In this document: positions 27,395 through 39,292 of the stretch, in pieces
How the letters are laid out: every line of letters starts with the position of its first letter
Position numbering within the stretch: the stretch's first letter is position 1
Assembly: GCA_039720395.1 (NCBI GenBank)
Contig: CM077834.1
Coordinates: 5,662,607 to 5,726,606, forward strand
Origin: Liquidambar formosana
Lineage: Eukaryota; Streptophyta; Magnoliopsida; Saxifragales; Altingiaceae
DNA: 64,000 nucleotides
Direction: 5' to 3'
Translations under genes and position numbers: made by a program
Notes under the pieces: generated by a model
Told to the model about the DNA's origin: nothing
Databases searched by the model: none
What the model saw: only the letters and a program-made list of their open reading frames with translations

Positions 27395-27454
<60 letters not shown>
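27395..27454. repeat. (TA)n microsatellite, 60 bp
   Basis: Thirty uninterrupted AT dinucleotides border the truncated end of the copia fragment. Other notable tracts in the window are (CA)n at 9201-9237 and (TA)n(TG)n at about 59301-59338. Confidence 0.95.
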
Positions 27455-27457
<3 letters not shown>

Positions 27458-27499
27458 AAAATGCAGGATCAATCCCAGTTTTCCCTAACCAGCCCTGAA

Positions 27500-28935
27500 C
27501 TATAAATCACAATGAAGAAGAAGAGGATGTTGCAAGGGAACCTGAAGATCTTGTAACAAGTAAGATATCCACAATAACTCAGATGTAGTGATGGCTAAAG
27601 CTTTGTATTCAGCTTCAGCGCTTGATCGAGAAACAGTTGGTTGCTTCTTGGAGCCTAATCCTGTGGTGGAACGGCGGCCATCCAGAAAGCCAACCCAATC
27701 AGCATTAGAGTAGGCAACCAGAACAACACTACGATACTCATGAGAGTCGACTAACAAAGTGCCATCAAGACGAGACATTTTTGAGCCATAAGAAACTGGA
27801 GTGGAACAAGGTTTGCAACCAAGCATACCAGTGCGTTTGAGAAGATCTAGAGTATATTTGTTTTGAGTAAGAAGCCATTGATCCTCTGTGCGCCATTCCT
27901 CAAGACCAAGGAAATAACTTATCGCACCAAGATCCTTCATGGCAAATTGCTCATGAAGAATGTGAATAAATTGATCCAAGAGAGAAAAATCAGAACCAGT
28001 GAGAATGATGTCATCCACATATAGTAATAAAAAGAGAGATCCAGCAGTAGAATAATGCGTAAACATGGAGCTATCAGCACTGCTTTGATGGAAGCCAACA
28101 GTGAGAAGAAATGCACTGAAACGGGTGAACCAAGCCCGAGGTGCCTGTTTTTGACCGTAAATTGCCTTATGTAGTTGACACACAAAATGAGGTTTATCAG
28201 GATCAATAAATCCCGGTAGTTGCTCCATAAAAAATTCTTCTTGTAAGAATCTATGAAGAAAAGCATTTTGATGTCAATTTGACAAATGGACCACCCTAGA
28301 GAGACAGCAACCGTGAGAACTAGGCGTATAGTCGTAGGTTTGACAACGGGACTAATTTGTCTCAGAGTAGTCAATTCCCAGTTTTTGGAGAAAACCTTTG
28401 GCCACTAACCGAGCTTTGTAGGATCAATAGAGCCATCAGCGCGATACTTAATGCGATAGACCCAACGGCAACCCACAAGATTCATAGAAGGATAATAAGG
28501 AAGAAGAGACCACGTGTGATTGACGAGAAGTGCCTGGCATTCATCTTGCATCACAGCAACCCATTTAGGATGACGTGAGGCAATTTTATGGGAAGATGGT
28601 TCAACCTGTGATGAAAGCAGAGAAGAAAAAGCACAAGGAATGGGGTGCTTAGTGGCACAAAGCGATTGTATGGTCTTTGGCTTACGGGTCCTATCTTGAT
28701 GCCGAGTGATCATGTGGTGTCTCACACGAGGAGGGGGCGGTGGCGGTGATGGTGGGTGCACTTGTTGGAGTAAAGGTGCAGATTGACATGTGTGGCATGT
28801 GTGGCAACTGGAATATTCAGAGCGGTTGATGAAGAAGATGCAGTAGACGTGACCTGTGGGATCGTTTGCATAGGGAAAATCATCCTCATTAAAAGCAACA
28901 TGGCCAGAAACATAATCAATGAGCATCAATATATA
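27500..28935 (-). pseudogene. Ty1/copia retrotransposon fragment, degenerate
   Basis: The minus strand reads, in order: the end of an integrase-type region (SGHVAFNEDDFPYAND), a proline-rich linker, the start of the reverse transcriptase (HPKWVAVMQDECQAL...GCRWVYRIKY), the catalytic YVDDIILTG, and RNase H parts (SNADWVGFLDGRRSTTG, SRSSAEAEYKALA). Frame changes occur near 28415 (just before YKARLVAKGF) and near 28250. An internal deletion joins EYRSVV directly to the RNase H start, removing the usual stretch between them. It breaks off after LLLHCD at about 27500. No LTRs, primer-binding site or polypurine tract are visible, so it is an immobile relic lying between F-box gene B and its paralogous 3' spacer. 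Confidence 0.9.
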
Positions 28936-29158
28936 TATACAAGTTACAAATCTAATGTGTACAGCCATGAAATCCCTTAATTCTGGGGATATTGGTTTGA
29001 CTAATATTATTCTACTACTAGATTACAATTGGTCTGCTAGGCTATGGAATAGGTCTGCTATGCCTTTAGCAGACTTAATTTTCTGTCCGTGGGCTATGAC
29101 TTAGCATAGGTTGGCTGTCGGTTGGTTCACAAAATTACTACTCCATCATATGCTCTCA
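28936..29158. other. 3' flank of F-box gene B
   Basis: A short non-coding stretch between the copia fragment and the stop codon of F-box gene B; probably includes its 3' UTR. Confidence 0.4.
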
Positions 29159-30862
29159 TTAACAGATCAATAACCTCAGATTTCCAGAGGCTATCTCAAA
29201 CTGCTGCAACTGTTGAGCAATTTGTTGGTATGAAGCCATATTTCTACCATTAGAAAGCACTTCCCTAGAGAAATTAAGAGTCAACTTTTCCATGACACGG
29301 CCAAACTTGAGTAAATACTTCAGTAGTTGGAGCTCATTTGGTGTCCCCCTGAAGCCTTTTATCTCCACTGCCTTCAGTGTTCTGTTTATGCACCTAAAGA
29401 CTAAAACATTTCGCGTCCAGAACGAATGAGTCTCAAATTCGTATGGAGGCTCATAATCCTAAGATAAATTAAACCACCAAAAAAAAAAAAAAAATCAGAA
29501 AATAGTTCAAGAAATTAGAGTAATAACATAAAAGAAAAAAAATTTTAACCCTTCCTAAGAATACTCACTTCAAATATTTTTGCGGGGCCTATTTCGATGG
29601 AAAGAGTCTCTAAATGTGGGCAGCTCTTTAGGAAGAATGAAATTCCATAAAATTCATTCTCATGCATTGCAGTCTTTAATATCAAATGCCGCACATGCAG
29701 GGGAGTTGACAAACCCAGTGGTTCCTCCCCAGTAGGAATAACCTGAATGTAGTAATCGACACATGAATGAGGATCTGTTAGTTCTCCAATTTCAAGTCAG
29801 ATGAGATTAATGCAAACAAAAAACTGAGATTGAGAGTATGCATGAATCTTATATGATCGATCGATCGATGGATAGATTCTGATAATTAAGACCGGATCAG
29901 TACATATTATATAACTTCACAGAAGAAAGGAATTGTACCTGAAGCATGTAACTGCAAACAGTTAAGACCCTGATGCAGCAAATTTCTTGAAGAAGGTAAT
30001 AAAGAAGGTCCCCGGATTCAGCAAATTCCGACTCCACCATAAAATCAAGATTTGCCTCCTGCATACAGTGTGGCCCGTCAAAGTAGAAACTACTCAAAGC
30101 TCCACAGTACTGCAAGAACCGCAACATTGGTGCTTCGATGGCGATCGTGTTTTCATCGATAGAGCACTTGTCGATGACCAACCGTTTGAGCCGCAAATTC
30201 GGTGCAGAAACATTAAGAACCTCCATGTTCCGGCACTTCTTCAGGCTCAAACTCTCCAATGATGGACAGTTCAACAACAAGGCCTTAAGGGATGATGTGC
30301 TTAGTTCAACCCATCCCAACGAAAGATCCTTCAGTGCCACGAAATTGCGAAACTCAAATACAAGAAAGTTGATCGAATATAACCTCAATGATTCCAGCAC
30401 TCGATGGCCGTAGATATGCATGGGCAAATCAAACAAGGCCACGTGATTACCATGGAAATCATCGTCGTGGTCGTTCCATTCTGGATCAGCAAAGTCGAGA
30501 GCCAGCGCTTTAACGCCGCGGGCAGTAGCGAATGCTATGAATCTTTCCATCTCACCATGAAAATTTGTGGGTCTTGCGAATGCGAGGCGGAAATTGTGGA
30601 CGGCTGGTTCGTTGTAGTTTTTGATCCATTGCTGTGCAAAATGAAGGAAATTCCTCCTCTGAACTTTTTGGTCCGAAATGGATCCGCCGGGCTTGACGAA
30701 GAAACTCTCGTCCAACTCTACGTTCTTTGTTGCCCGCCAGATGTCACGCCACCGGCGGGATAGAATGCTTGTTTTTGCCGCTTCTTTGAAGGGCAAGAAG
30801 GAAATGATGACGATGAGAAGGTGGATCGGCAAATAGGTGAACAGGTCTATGTTGTCAGCCAT
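29159..30862 (-). CDS. F-box/FBD/LRR-repeat protein (gene B)
   Basis: Three minus-strand exons, 29939-30862, 29569-29742 and 29159-29458, give 1398 nt (465 residues). The layout matches gene A: F-box at about residues 10-43 (LPIHLLIVIISFLPFKEAAK, then TSILSRRWRDIW), leucine-rich segments (LESLRLYSINF, LKDLSLGWVEL, LESLSLKKCRNMEVLNV), and a C-terminal FBD (AVEIKGFRGTPNELQLLKYL). The frame is open 120 bp further upstream, but I chose ATG 30862 because it aligns with the gene A start and because a TATA-like element lies inside that extension. Probable SCF substrate adaptor, target unknown. A 2-kb Mutator-like element is inserted 230 bp upstream of the start, which may alter its expression. Confidence 0.88.
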
Positions 30863-30947
30863 GGCTACGGCGGGTTGATGAGTTCCTTGAACAAAGATAA
30901 AGAAACCCAAGAAAGTTGCAAGATCGAGAGTTGCTACGTACTGTATG

Positions 30948-30954
30948 TATATAT
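30948..30954 (-). promoter_or_regulatory. TATA-like element of F-box gene B
   Basis: ATATATA on the minus strand about 86 bp upstream of the chosen ATG, matching the spacing in gene A. The Mutator-like element begins about 140 bp further upstream. Confidence 0.5.
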
Positions 30955-31169
30955 GAATGGGTGGGTGGTGGTGAAACTTCAACCGGTGCAGGCAGATTGG
31001 CTGGGACTTCGAAGTTTGAAATGGTGAGGGTTAGGGCTCCAAACAAGGGTTGCGTCGTCTCACTTTTTACTACAAAACGTTTGCATTTTATAGGGCTCAT
31101 TTCCCTAAGTGGTAAGTTTTTTAGTCTTTATTCCAACTTTGGTGTGATTTTAAACTTTATTCCCATACA

Positions 31170-31378
31170 GCGATAAATCGTGGTTGCTAACCACGATTTT
31201 ATTAAAATCGTGGTTAGCAACCATGATTTCAGGTTGGGTATACAAGTATGTATTTTTATTGTTCATATCAGTATAAAAAATTTATACGATAAAATCGTGG
31301 TTGCTAACCACGACTTTTATAAATCGTGGTTACCAACCACGATTTCATGCAGAATCGTGGTTAGCAACCACGACTTTG
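31170..31378. repeat. Cluster of palindromic AATCGTGGTT...AACCACGATT units (left end)
   Basis: Five units of the form AATCGTGGTTNNNAACCACGA lie at about 31170-31195, 31203-31229, 31291-31317, 31321-31345 and 31352-31376. Each is self-complementary. They sit in the left inverted end of the Mutator-like element and have counterparts at the right end. Confidence 0.85.
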
Positions 31379-32927
31379 TTCTGTTCACACGCTGAGCGCG
31401 CTTTCCAACTCTCACCCTCTCCCGTAAACCCACACCCCATGTGGGATTTTTGGGCAGTTCTAGCTAACGCCGTTAGCTGGGATCAGAAGAATGGCACCGT
31501 TTTTAGTTGCAAAAATACAACCAAAATGAAAAAGGAGGGGAGCCATTTTTCAGATCTGTGCAAGAATCGTGGCACAGCCGTTGGATGTGATCCAACGAAT
31601 AGAAAGTGTGCTGATGTAATGAAAGGAAAACAAGTACTCTGTGAAAAACTTTTGGCAGACCTTGGGTAGAGCACATGTCCCCTCCCCATCCCTTTCTCTC
31701 TCTCTCTCTCCCCCTTTCCCAGTTTCTCTCTCATTCTCTCCTACACTTGCTCCCTTGGAGGTTGGGACTGAACACAACTAAACGCCGGCGACTCTCTCGC
31801 TCCTTCTCTTCCTCTCTGATCTCTTCTTTCTTTCTTCTCTTATTCTTATTCTTTTTTGTTTTCTCTCGAAAATCAGAACCATTGTTACACCATTGCTGCA
31901 AGAATTAAAAAACCCATATAACTCAAAGCAAATCCCAACCTTCACAGCAGATGGCCAATGGCATCTTCAAGGCTGAGTGGATTTGCTTTACCGGCGAACG
32001 GCGAGTGGATCTCCACAACAAACGCCAAGCGGATCTGCTTTTCTGGTGGCAACTTCATCCTTAAAGGTTTTTCAACGGCATCTTTAACCTTAAAAGTTTT
32101 CCGGCGAACGACAAGTGGATCTTCACGGCCAATGATGGATCTGGTGGGTGATATTGATGGAGATTAAGATGAGAAAAATGGGGTTTTTTTTTACTAAACA
32201 AGATAGCCCTGTGTACAACATCCATTTTCTTTCAAGTAAATAAAATCCCCTTTCAAACAACAACAAATAATAAAAAGTTGGATCAGAGTTTGTGGTCAAA
32301 AGATCAAGATTATTTCCTTCGTCTTCATTTTTTTTTCCATTTTTTTCAATATATATTGGAATGTTTTGGGAATTGTTGTCGGAAAAAAGGTTTTTTGTCG
32401 AAAAATATTAGTGAAGCAACCTTGGGACCAAAGGCCATGGCTGAAAACAGATGCCGTCGTCGGAGAAAAAATGGGGTTTCTTCCTGTGGAAGAGGGAGTT
32501 GCTTGTCGCCGGCGGGGTTGAAGGGGATCCGATCTTTTCCTTCCTTAAAATCGCGATTAGCTTTTGGGGGGTTTCACCTGCGGGAGAAATGGGTGGAGAG
32601 ACTAGGGTTTCTCTGACGAGATGGCGCCGTGCCGTCGACGGGTGGTGAAGCCGGACTGTTGTGTGTAGTCGACGAGTGGTGGGAGCACTGACGGTGAGAG
32701 AGAGTGTGGTGAGATCGCGAGCGGGAAATGGCGACCCCAAGTCGCGATCTGATATTTGGGGGTTTCATCGACGGGAGAAGAGCAAGAAAGAGTGGAAGAG
32801 GAGAGAGAGAATGAGCGAGTGAGAGTGGAAGAGGAGAGAGAAAGGGTGACGGGTGCAATGGTGCAGGGGTTTCACCTGCGGGAGATATGGGCGGACGGGC
32901 GAGGGTTCAACCTGTGATTTTGGGTTA

Positions 32928-33072
32928 AAATCGTGACTACCAAGCACGATTTTAAAGTATATAAATTTTTGTACAGATACGAGCGACAAAATAAAGGATC
33001 CGTATACCTACCTAAAATCGTGTTTGCTAACCATGATTTTAATAAAATCGTGATTAGCAACCACGATTTATC
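32928..33072. repeat. Cluster of palindromic units (right end)
   Basis: Three more diverged units of the same ~26-bp palindrome lie at about 32928-32954, 33014-33040 and 33044-33070. They are the counterpart of the left-end cluster in the opposite terminal repeat. Confidence 0.8.
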
Positions 33073-33160
33073 GCTGTGTAGGAATAAAGTTTAAAATCAC
33101 ACCCATGTTGGAATAAAATTTAAAAATTCTACCATTTTGGGAAAAGAGCCCATTTTATAG

Positions 33161-34869
33161 GGTTGCTTTTGAATCCATCTCCTTATCTTATGCACACTAT
33201 TTTTTTTTTCTGCATGGTTGATGATATGGTGTTGAGTCACTATATTAATAACAAAATGTATGATGCTATCGCATTTGAAATAGAAGAACTTTTGAGGGTG
33301 GGGAATGAGGTATAGGAAAACTGAGATACTGCATTTTTGAATTCCTTTTTGAGTGGGGTGATCCTGGCCGCTTTTTTCCCTAGATTCCTCTTGATTATTT
33401 TTTGGATAGTTTGATTCTTTAGACTTTTTTGAGTATGCTCCCTGTATACAAGGCTTTTGCCTACTTCAGTTCTATTTATAATCATTAACCTTTATTAAAA
33501 AAAAAAAAGTGTTGCGCGTAAGAGCAGTCGTCGAAAATATAAGAAGTGTGAGAATGACAATTTAATATTTTCTAGTTCAAACTACCGCAACGGTCGGTAT
33601 TATTTTAACTTCTTTAAATTTTTAGTTATAAATAAGTGATCGGGATAGTTTTGATATTTAATAAAGAATAGATTTATCAATGGATAAAAAATAATTCACT
33701 TTCAATAGTAGTGTAGATTTGTAAATCACTTATGATAGTGCAGATTTGTAATTATAATTAAAAGGGTAAAGGTTAAGGAAAGCGATACTTAGTACTTTCC
33801 TTTTATTTGATTGTGAATCTTGAGAGGGCCTGGTTGAATTAGTTAATCACAGAATCTTAAAATTTGATAGGAAATCCAGAAATTTTGACAAATATAAATT
33901 CAAGCCCATTAAAATTCACTTATGGCTTGTTTGGTTGTCCAATTCAAAATTAGACAATTCAATAAATTTCACATTGTATTGAAGGTACAATCCATCATCT
34001 TGAACTAAAAAATTCAAGAAAATGATGGTCATTATCACAAATTAGAGTGTCAATTCAAAATAGTGGCATTCCATGAATTTTTTGAAATTGATTCTACAAC
34101 ATCAATTATAGTTATAAGTCCAACATTTTAAAATATTTTAATTCATGGATTTATGCATTCTATGTAAAATTTCTTAAATTGTCTAATTTTGAATTGGACA
34201 ACCAAAGAGGCCCTTAACTATTTGTTAACTGAAAGGCACTGCAAGTTACCAATTTTAGTCAAAATCCAGTGATTTTTGCATTTCCATTTTTTGATAGTAA
34301 AATGATTTATATAAAAGAAGAGCTTGTTTACAGTTTCTTCAAATAATTTTTGCATTTCCTATTGCATCTGTTCGACCTACCCAACATACTGTGTGGTTCA
34401 AAGACGAGCCAGTGGCTCAAATTTTTCAGGCTCAGGTCAAGCGTAATAGGACTTCGAACTTTAATGGGTCGGGCTAATTTTTTAGGCCCATATTTCGATT
34501 TCTCAAGCCCATTCATGGGTCGGGCTAATTTTTTAGCTTGTGCACTCCCTTGGGCTTGGGTCTTGGTTTTTCCACTCTAATTGGGCTTTGTTTGAACTTT
34601 AACGAGGGCGGTTATTGCAACCCCTCAATTACTTTAATTGCAAACATTTTTTCTTTTCATTTTCTAACGTTTTATGAAAAATATAAAAGGTTTTTATGAG
34701 AAATGTCTATGTTGATCATTAGAAAACATTATTTTGAACAACTTTGCAGAAGAAATTTTTTTCAAAATCTGTCATTTAAGAGAATTTTTTAGCTATTAAC
34801 AGACTTTATGTCATTTTTACAGATACGGAAATTATAAATAGTCAAAAAGACTAATTTATTTATTTATTT
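33161..34869. other. Distal upstream flank of F-box gene B
   Basis: No gene. The sequence resumes the pre-insertion promoter flank after the Mutator-like element and is similar to upstream flanks near 25,100-26,900 and 41,300-41,900. It holds a Tourist-like MITE. At about 34360-34760 lies a dispersed segment (GCTCAAATTTTTCAGGCTCA) also found at about 63,040-63,230. A lone GGGCGGTTATTGCAACCCC near 34606 resembles one end of the 826-bp Mutator-like MITE. Confidence 0.45.
33923..34213. mobile_element. Tourist-like MITE, 291 bp, with TTA TSD
   Basis: The arms match for about 50 bp (TTTGGTTGTCCAATTCAAAA and its complement). TTA flanks it at 33920-33922 and 34214-34216. The paralogous flank at about 41790-41830 reads straight through the same site (AAAATTCACCTAACTGTTTG), that is, an empty site with a single CTA/TTA. 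The element is non-coding. Confidence 0.8.
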
Positions 34870-35935
34870 TGGATAGGTATTATGAATTACTTTTGTATGA
34901 ATATATCTGCTGCTTTGCAAAAATGGAAAAACTCTAAAATTCGGCTCTCATGGCCACATTCTTTAGCTTGCCATGTATAGTGGAACGAAATCTGACTATT
35001 GGAAAGCCCATCATCAAATTCTAGAAATAATTGTATCTTGTATCTTCCATTTAAGTCAATGTTCTTGGGAGAGAAGTTTTCTAAAAATAGAAACTATTGT
35101 TTTTGAACTTAAATGATAGTGATATAAGAATCAAGCCATTTTTATTAAGCAATATCTATAAAATTATATGAATATGGAAAGGTAATCTGCTGATATTAAA
35201 GTACATCGTTGGTGTCTAGATTTTTTTCCTTCCAAGTTAACACAACCTAAACACGCACATCCAGGGGGGTTGGATCACTCAATTTTATCCATTCATGGAA
35301 AATTTACACCTACTCAGTTTGCTGAATTTAGAAATTAAAGAAACACCCAAGTGCGTCGGCTATATCCAACTTATTATAGTATGTAATCACGATAATAATC
35401 ATCCTTAATTTAGTGTGAAAGTTAATGCGGTCTTTCAAGCTTTTCAAGCTCTCTACCACCTATATAAACTCAACTTGTACATCATTTTTTTGTGTGTCAA
35501 AAGTTCAATTAGGAAGGCAATATTCTCTAGTAGTTTGTGATATAAGAGTGGGTCCGTGTGTGTGTGTGTGTGTGTTTTTTTTTTTTGTAGTTGAATAGAA
35601 AGATGTTTGTTGAATCTTTCGCTAGGTTGGTGGTCAAAAAATGCTTGGACGCAAAGATTTTTGTTTAGAAGGCTAAGTTTTTTTTTTTTTTTTTTTTTTT
35701 TTTGGGGGGGGGGGTGGGGGTTGAATAGAAAGATGTTTGTTGAATCTTTCGCCAAGTTGGTGGTCAAAAAATGTGTGGACGCAAAGAATTTTGTTTAGAA
35801 GGCTAAGAATCCTCTTTTTTTTTTTTTCTTTTTTTTTTTGAGTTGTACAGAAAGATGTTTATCGATTCTTTCGCCAATTAAACTGGTGGTCAAAAAATGT
35901 GTGAACGCAAAGATTTTTGTTTAGAAAACTAAGAT
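34870..35935 (+). repeat. Dispersed duplicated block, copy 1 (SGP-end plus spacer)
   Basis: Shares long similarity with 40,095-40,985 and 46,740-47,375, and partly with 55,893-56,222 and 56,545-56,875. Typical shared words are AAGCAATATCTGTAAAATTT, GAATTTAGAAATTAAAGAAA and GTGTGGACGCAAAG. This copy starts with a degenerate SGP terminal-exon fragment and ends in three tandem ~100-125 bp units (about 35592, 35720 and 35838) containing AGAAAGATGTTT and GGTGGTCAAAAAATG. It abuts an F-box fragment on its right. No terminal repeats or TSD were found, so segmental duplication is preferred over a transposon. Confidence 0.75.
34950..35023 (+). pseudogene. SGP terminal-exon fragment (copy 1)
   Basis: The reading MATFFSLPCIVERNLTIGK, followed by PIIKF and a stop, matches the SGP C-terminus (MAKLFNLPWTVERNLTIGE). 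Similarity continues a short way into the SGP 3' UTR (TAGAAAT...TTCCATTT). No other SGP exon is present, so it is a fragment. Confidence 0.85.
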
Positions 35936-35995
35936 TAAGAAGATCGTTGCTCATGACATATCACAACAAAGTGGCGCTTGAGAATGAGGCGCATC

Positions 35996-36992
35996 AAGAG
36001 AGGTCCATCAAGAGAGCACTTATCGATCACCAAACTTTTAAGACGCAAATTAGGTGCAGGAATATCAAGAAATTCCATGTTCCAGCACTTTTTCAGACTC
36101 TCTCGAGTAGTGGACAGTTCACTAACAAGGCCTTAAGAGTGGGATTTGGATTTGGTGCAGTTTGCACTTTTAACTGCATGGTGCAGTTACCGGTGGATGA
36201 GCACAATGTGCCAAGGGAGAAGCATGAACGGTTAGGGTTCGGAAGATGACTTTGGCGTTAAAGTGTTAACGCCGTAACCTATGGGCGTGAAATTCTTACA
36301 GCTAGCGAAGCCCAACCGTTCATGCTTCTCCCTAATCACACGGCACCTATCTACCTGTAACTGCACCATGCAGTTAAATGTGCAAACTGCACCAAATCCG
36401 AGTCCTTTAGGAGATGGTGTACTCTGTTCAACCCATCCCAATGAAAGATCCTTCAGTGCAACAAAATTCCTAAACTCAAAAACAAGAAAGTTGACTGAGG
36501 ATAACCTCAATGATTTGAGCACTCGATGGCCATATACAAGGGCAAATCAAACAAGGCCACATGATTATCATCGAAATCTTCTTCATCGTTCGATCGAAAA
36601 AGTCAAAGAGCTAGTGTTCTAACGCCAAGGGCAATAGCATGACGCCCGAGACAACCTGTATGTTATAGTGTCCAAATTTTCAATTTTGATTTGATTGTAT
36701 ATCTCCAAATGCCAGTGGCTAAAGTACCTATATGTATATACTCATATCTAATCGATATGGGATTTTTGCCAATTGTTTTGTTTTTCCAAGTTAACATAAC
36801 CTAAATAGTAAATACACACACCTAGAGTGACAGAACCGAAATAGAATCCAAGCACGCACCTCAAAAAGAGCCATTGCTTTAATTAATGCCGCTGGTAGTA
36901 TCAAATGATGTGCAATCCTCCATGTCCACATGAAAATTCATGGGATTTGAGAATGAGAGACAAAAATTGCATACGACAGTTCGTTGTAGTGT
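35996..36992 (-). pseudogene. F-box/FBD/LRR fragment C, interrupted by a MITE
   Basis: On the minus strand pieces of exon 1 of the A/B-type gene are recognisable: DNHVALFDLP (about 36548-36577), then LKSLRLSSVNFLVFEFRNFV and LSLGWVE (36430-36522). After an inserted MITE comes a piece equivalent to NMEFLDIPAPNLRLKSLVID (about 36010-36085). A further scrap, corresponding to the segment around PAVHNFRLAFARP in gene B, lies at about 36922-36992. Frameshifts and deletions occur between blocks, and the F-box itself is missing. Non-functional relic. Confidence 0.8.
36141..36405. mobile_element. Mutator-like MITE, about 265 bp, in F-box fragment C
   Basis: The arms are inverted over about 60 bp (GGATTTGGTGCAGTTTGCAC and TTTAACTGCATGGTGCAGTT at both ends). 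Flanking bases are an imperfect duplication (CCTTAAGAG left, CCTTTAGGAG right); uninterrupted paralogues have a single CCTTAAGG/CCTTTAGG there. The terminal GGATTTGGATTTG and internal GTTAACGCCGT resemble the 5.36-kb Mutator-like element at 49,288-54,642. Confidence 0.75.
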
Positions 36993-37639
36993 CCAAATGC
37001 TCAAGTTTCATTAAATTGTATATCTCTAATTTTATAAGGATAAAAGCCATTGAAATGAATCTAGCCACATTAGAATTTATATATCTCTAATTTCACAAGG
37101 ATCAAAACCATTGAAATAAATCTAGCCACATTTTCTAATGTATGTCTCTAATTTCACAAGGATAAAAAATCTTTAATATTATCCGAACGGACAATTTTAC
37201 TGTGTGTGAGGAAAAAAGAAAAAAATTATTATATAAGCTCATGGTATGGGCGCATGACAAGTAGGAACGGCGGGCTCTGCTTGGCGCTTCGTAACTGTCA
37301 GAATTTTAATTTCGTTGGTTCAAAGTTCAAACACTTAACACACCAGAGAGTGAAGGTTGAAGCCGACCTTTGATGGCTGGTTGGAATTGAATTTCTCAAG
37401 GAAGTCTCGAATACCAAAAACACCAAACTGTTTTTGGGAATCAACAAAAACGAAAACACCAGGCTGTCAATTAAGTTCCAAGGTGAAAAACTCCAAGTCA
37501 CAATACAACTTATCCTCAACCTGTGTGCAGTATAATAAAACTCCCGACTCCAAGCTAGCTTCCATGGGCATATCTAGATCCCTTTTCATTCCGCAACATC
37601 TCATAAGAAAAATGCTTTGAAAACCCACTTTTCACATTC
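36993..37639. other. Intergenic with tandem repeat
   Basis: Between about 37,018 and 37,170 a ~60-bp unit (TATCTCTAATTT...AAGGAT...TCTAGCCACATT) is repeated about 2.5 times. The remainder, 37,171-37,639, should contain the promoter and leader of the F-box gene that starts at 37,640. No gene was recognised. Confidence 0.5.
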
Positions 37640-39292
37640 ATGGATTCAACCTCAATGAGCCAGAAGCTTTTAAAGGTGGGTGAATCAGCGAAAACTGCAG
37701 AAAGCATAGACAGGATCAGTACTTTACCAGACTCGGTTCTTTTTCACAAGACAGGATCAGTACTTTACCAGACTCGGTTCTTTTTCTACCCACCAAATAT
37801 GCAGTGGGCACAAGCATTTTATCAACCAGGTGGAGGTACCTTTTTGCTTCAATCCCTTGTCTAGACTTCGACAGTTCTCTATTTAACAGTCGTCGAGAGG
37901 CGAATGAAAATCCAACAAGAAAAATGACTAGTTTTATGAATTTTGTGGAGAGAGTGTTGCTTATGCGAAATGTGGCATGTATAGATAGACTCCGTCTGAG
38001 GAGTTATTCAGAACTTGATGCTTCGCGTGTCAATGCGTGGATTTGTGCTGCAGTACGGCATAACATTCGAGAGCTTGATCTCTGTACCTTCACCGCCAGA
38101 AATTTCACTTTACTACCTTGCTGTCTTTTCACTTGCAAAACGCTGGTGGTTTCAACACTAAAGGCTAGAGGTCCTACTCTTTTGAATGTTCCGATTAAGG
38201 TTTTCTTCCCTAGTCTCAAGTGTCTTCATCTTGAAGCATTTGAATTTCTCGATGATAACTCGATTCAGAGGCTTATATCTAGCTGCCCTGTGCTTGAAGA
38301 TTTGGTTATACGAGGATGTGGATTAAAAAATATACATATTTTCGACATTTCTGCTCCTTCCCTCAAGACTTTGACTATGAAATGCGTGCCAATCTGGTTT
38401 AGATACCCTCCTGATTTATGCAAGTACGAGATTGTGGTGAATGCCCCAAGTCTTGTATACCTCAACTTCTTTAATAACTTTGTACCAGAAGGCTTTTTGG
38501 CGAAGAATCTACAATCTCTAGTTGAAGCTCATATTGATATTGGATTCAACAGTCAACAACTCAAATATAATAAGCCTACCTATGCTAAAACTATAATTGA
38601 ACTTCTTAGAGGAATCTCTAAAGTTCAATTCCTACATATATCGGATGATTTTTTGGAGGTCAGTTTTCTTGGTGCTTACAAGTTTTATTTTTATTTTTAT
38701 TTTTATTTTTTTATATACTTTTTGTAATTTAGGTGAGTATAATTTTCGTCTTCTATGCAGGCTATTGGGTTATATTATCGTGAACTGCCTACATTTCCTA
38801 ATGTGACCAAATTAGTCCTAGTTTGCACCTATGTTGGATTGCAAAATATGCCATACTTGCTCTACTTACTGCATAGCTTGCCTTGTCTAGAAACTCTTGC
38901 TTTTAAGGGGGTGAGTTTTGATGAGATTAAAATTATATATATGCCAAACAGTATTCAGCTAGCAGTATTGACCTCCATGTTTCTTTTTGGTTTAGGGACT
39001 TGATGAATTGCATGGAGATTATCCTGATTTCCCACGCAATTGGTATACGGTTCAAGATGTGCCTTCTTGTTTGTTGTTTCACTTGAAGACAATTGAAATT
39101 GAGTCTTTCATCGGGAGCAAAGATGAGTTGACTACAGTAAAGTATTTTCTGACGAATGCGAATGTTCTTGAAAAAATGACAATACATACTGGTTTGCTTT
39201 GTAAAAAAGAGGAGTTAGAGGTCTTCAAGAAATTATTAATGTTACCAAGGAGCTCAAAAGCATGTCAAGTAGTCATTCGGCGCTTTTACTGA
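37640..39292 (+). pseudogene. F-box/FBD/LRR gene F with damaged F-box
   Basis: Exons 37640-38658, 38761-38910 and 38996-39292 parallel those of gene G (43,849-45,401), including an identical 150-nt second exon. The N-terminus MDSTSMSQK matches gene G. Inside the F-box a 41-bp segment is tandemly repeated (start points about 37,711 and 37,752), and about five codons (HILSF in gene G) are missing. The repeat shifts the frame, giving a stop near 37,864. From about 37,790 onward the original frame (PTKYAVGTSILSTRWRYLF) runs intact through the leucine-rich region and the FBD (HLKTIEIESFIGSKDELTTV). The downstream frame has no ATG before the damaged box that restores it. Probably a recent pseudogene; misassembly of the short repeat is an alternative. 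Confidence 0.8.

Larger units (their letters stand above)
31094..33150. mobile_element. Mutator-like element, 2057 bp, with 10-bp TSD
   Basis: A perfect 10-bp duplication, CATTTTATAG, flanks it at 31084-31093 and 33151-33160. The ends are inverted: GGCTCATTTCCC against GGCTCTTTTCCC, continuing with small gaps for well over 100 bp (shared GGTGTGATTTTAAACTTTAT and CAGCGATAAATCG). No transposase domain was recognised. The interior (about 31390-32930) has pyrimidine-rich leader-like stretches and GC-rich blocks such as CCGGCGAACGGCGAGTGG, which look like captured 5' UTR/gene pieces. Near both ends lie copies of a ~26-bp palindromic unit. Non-autonomous Mutator-like element is the best fit. Confidence 0.85.
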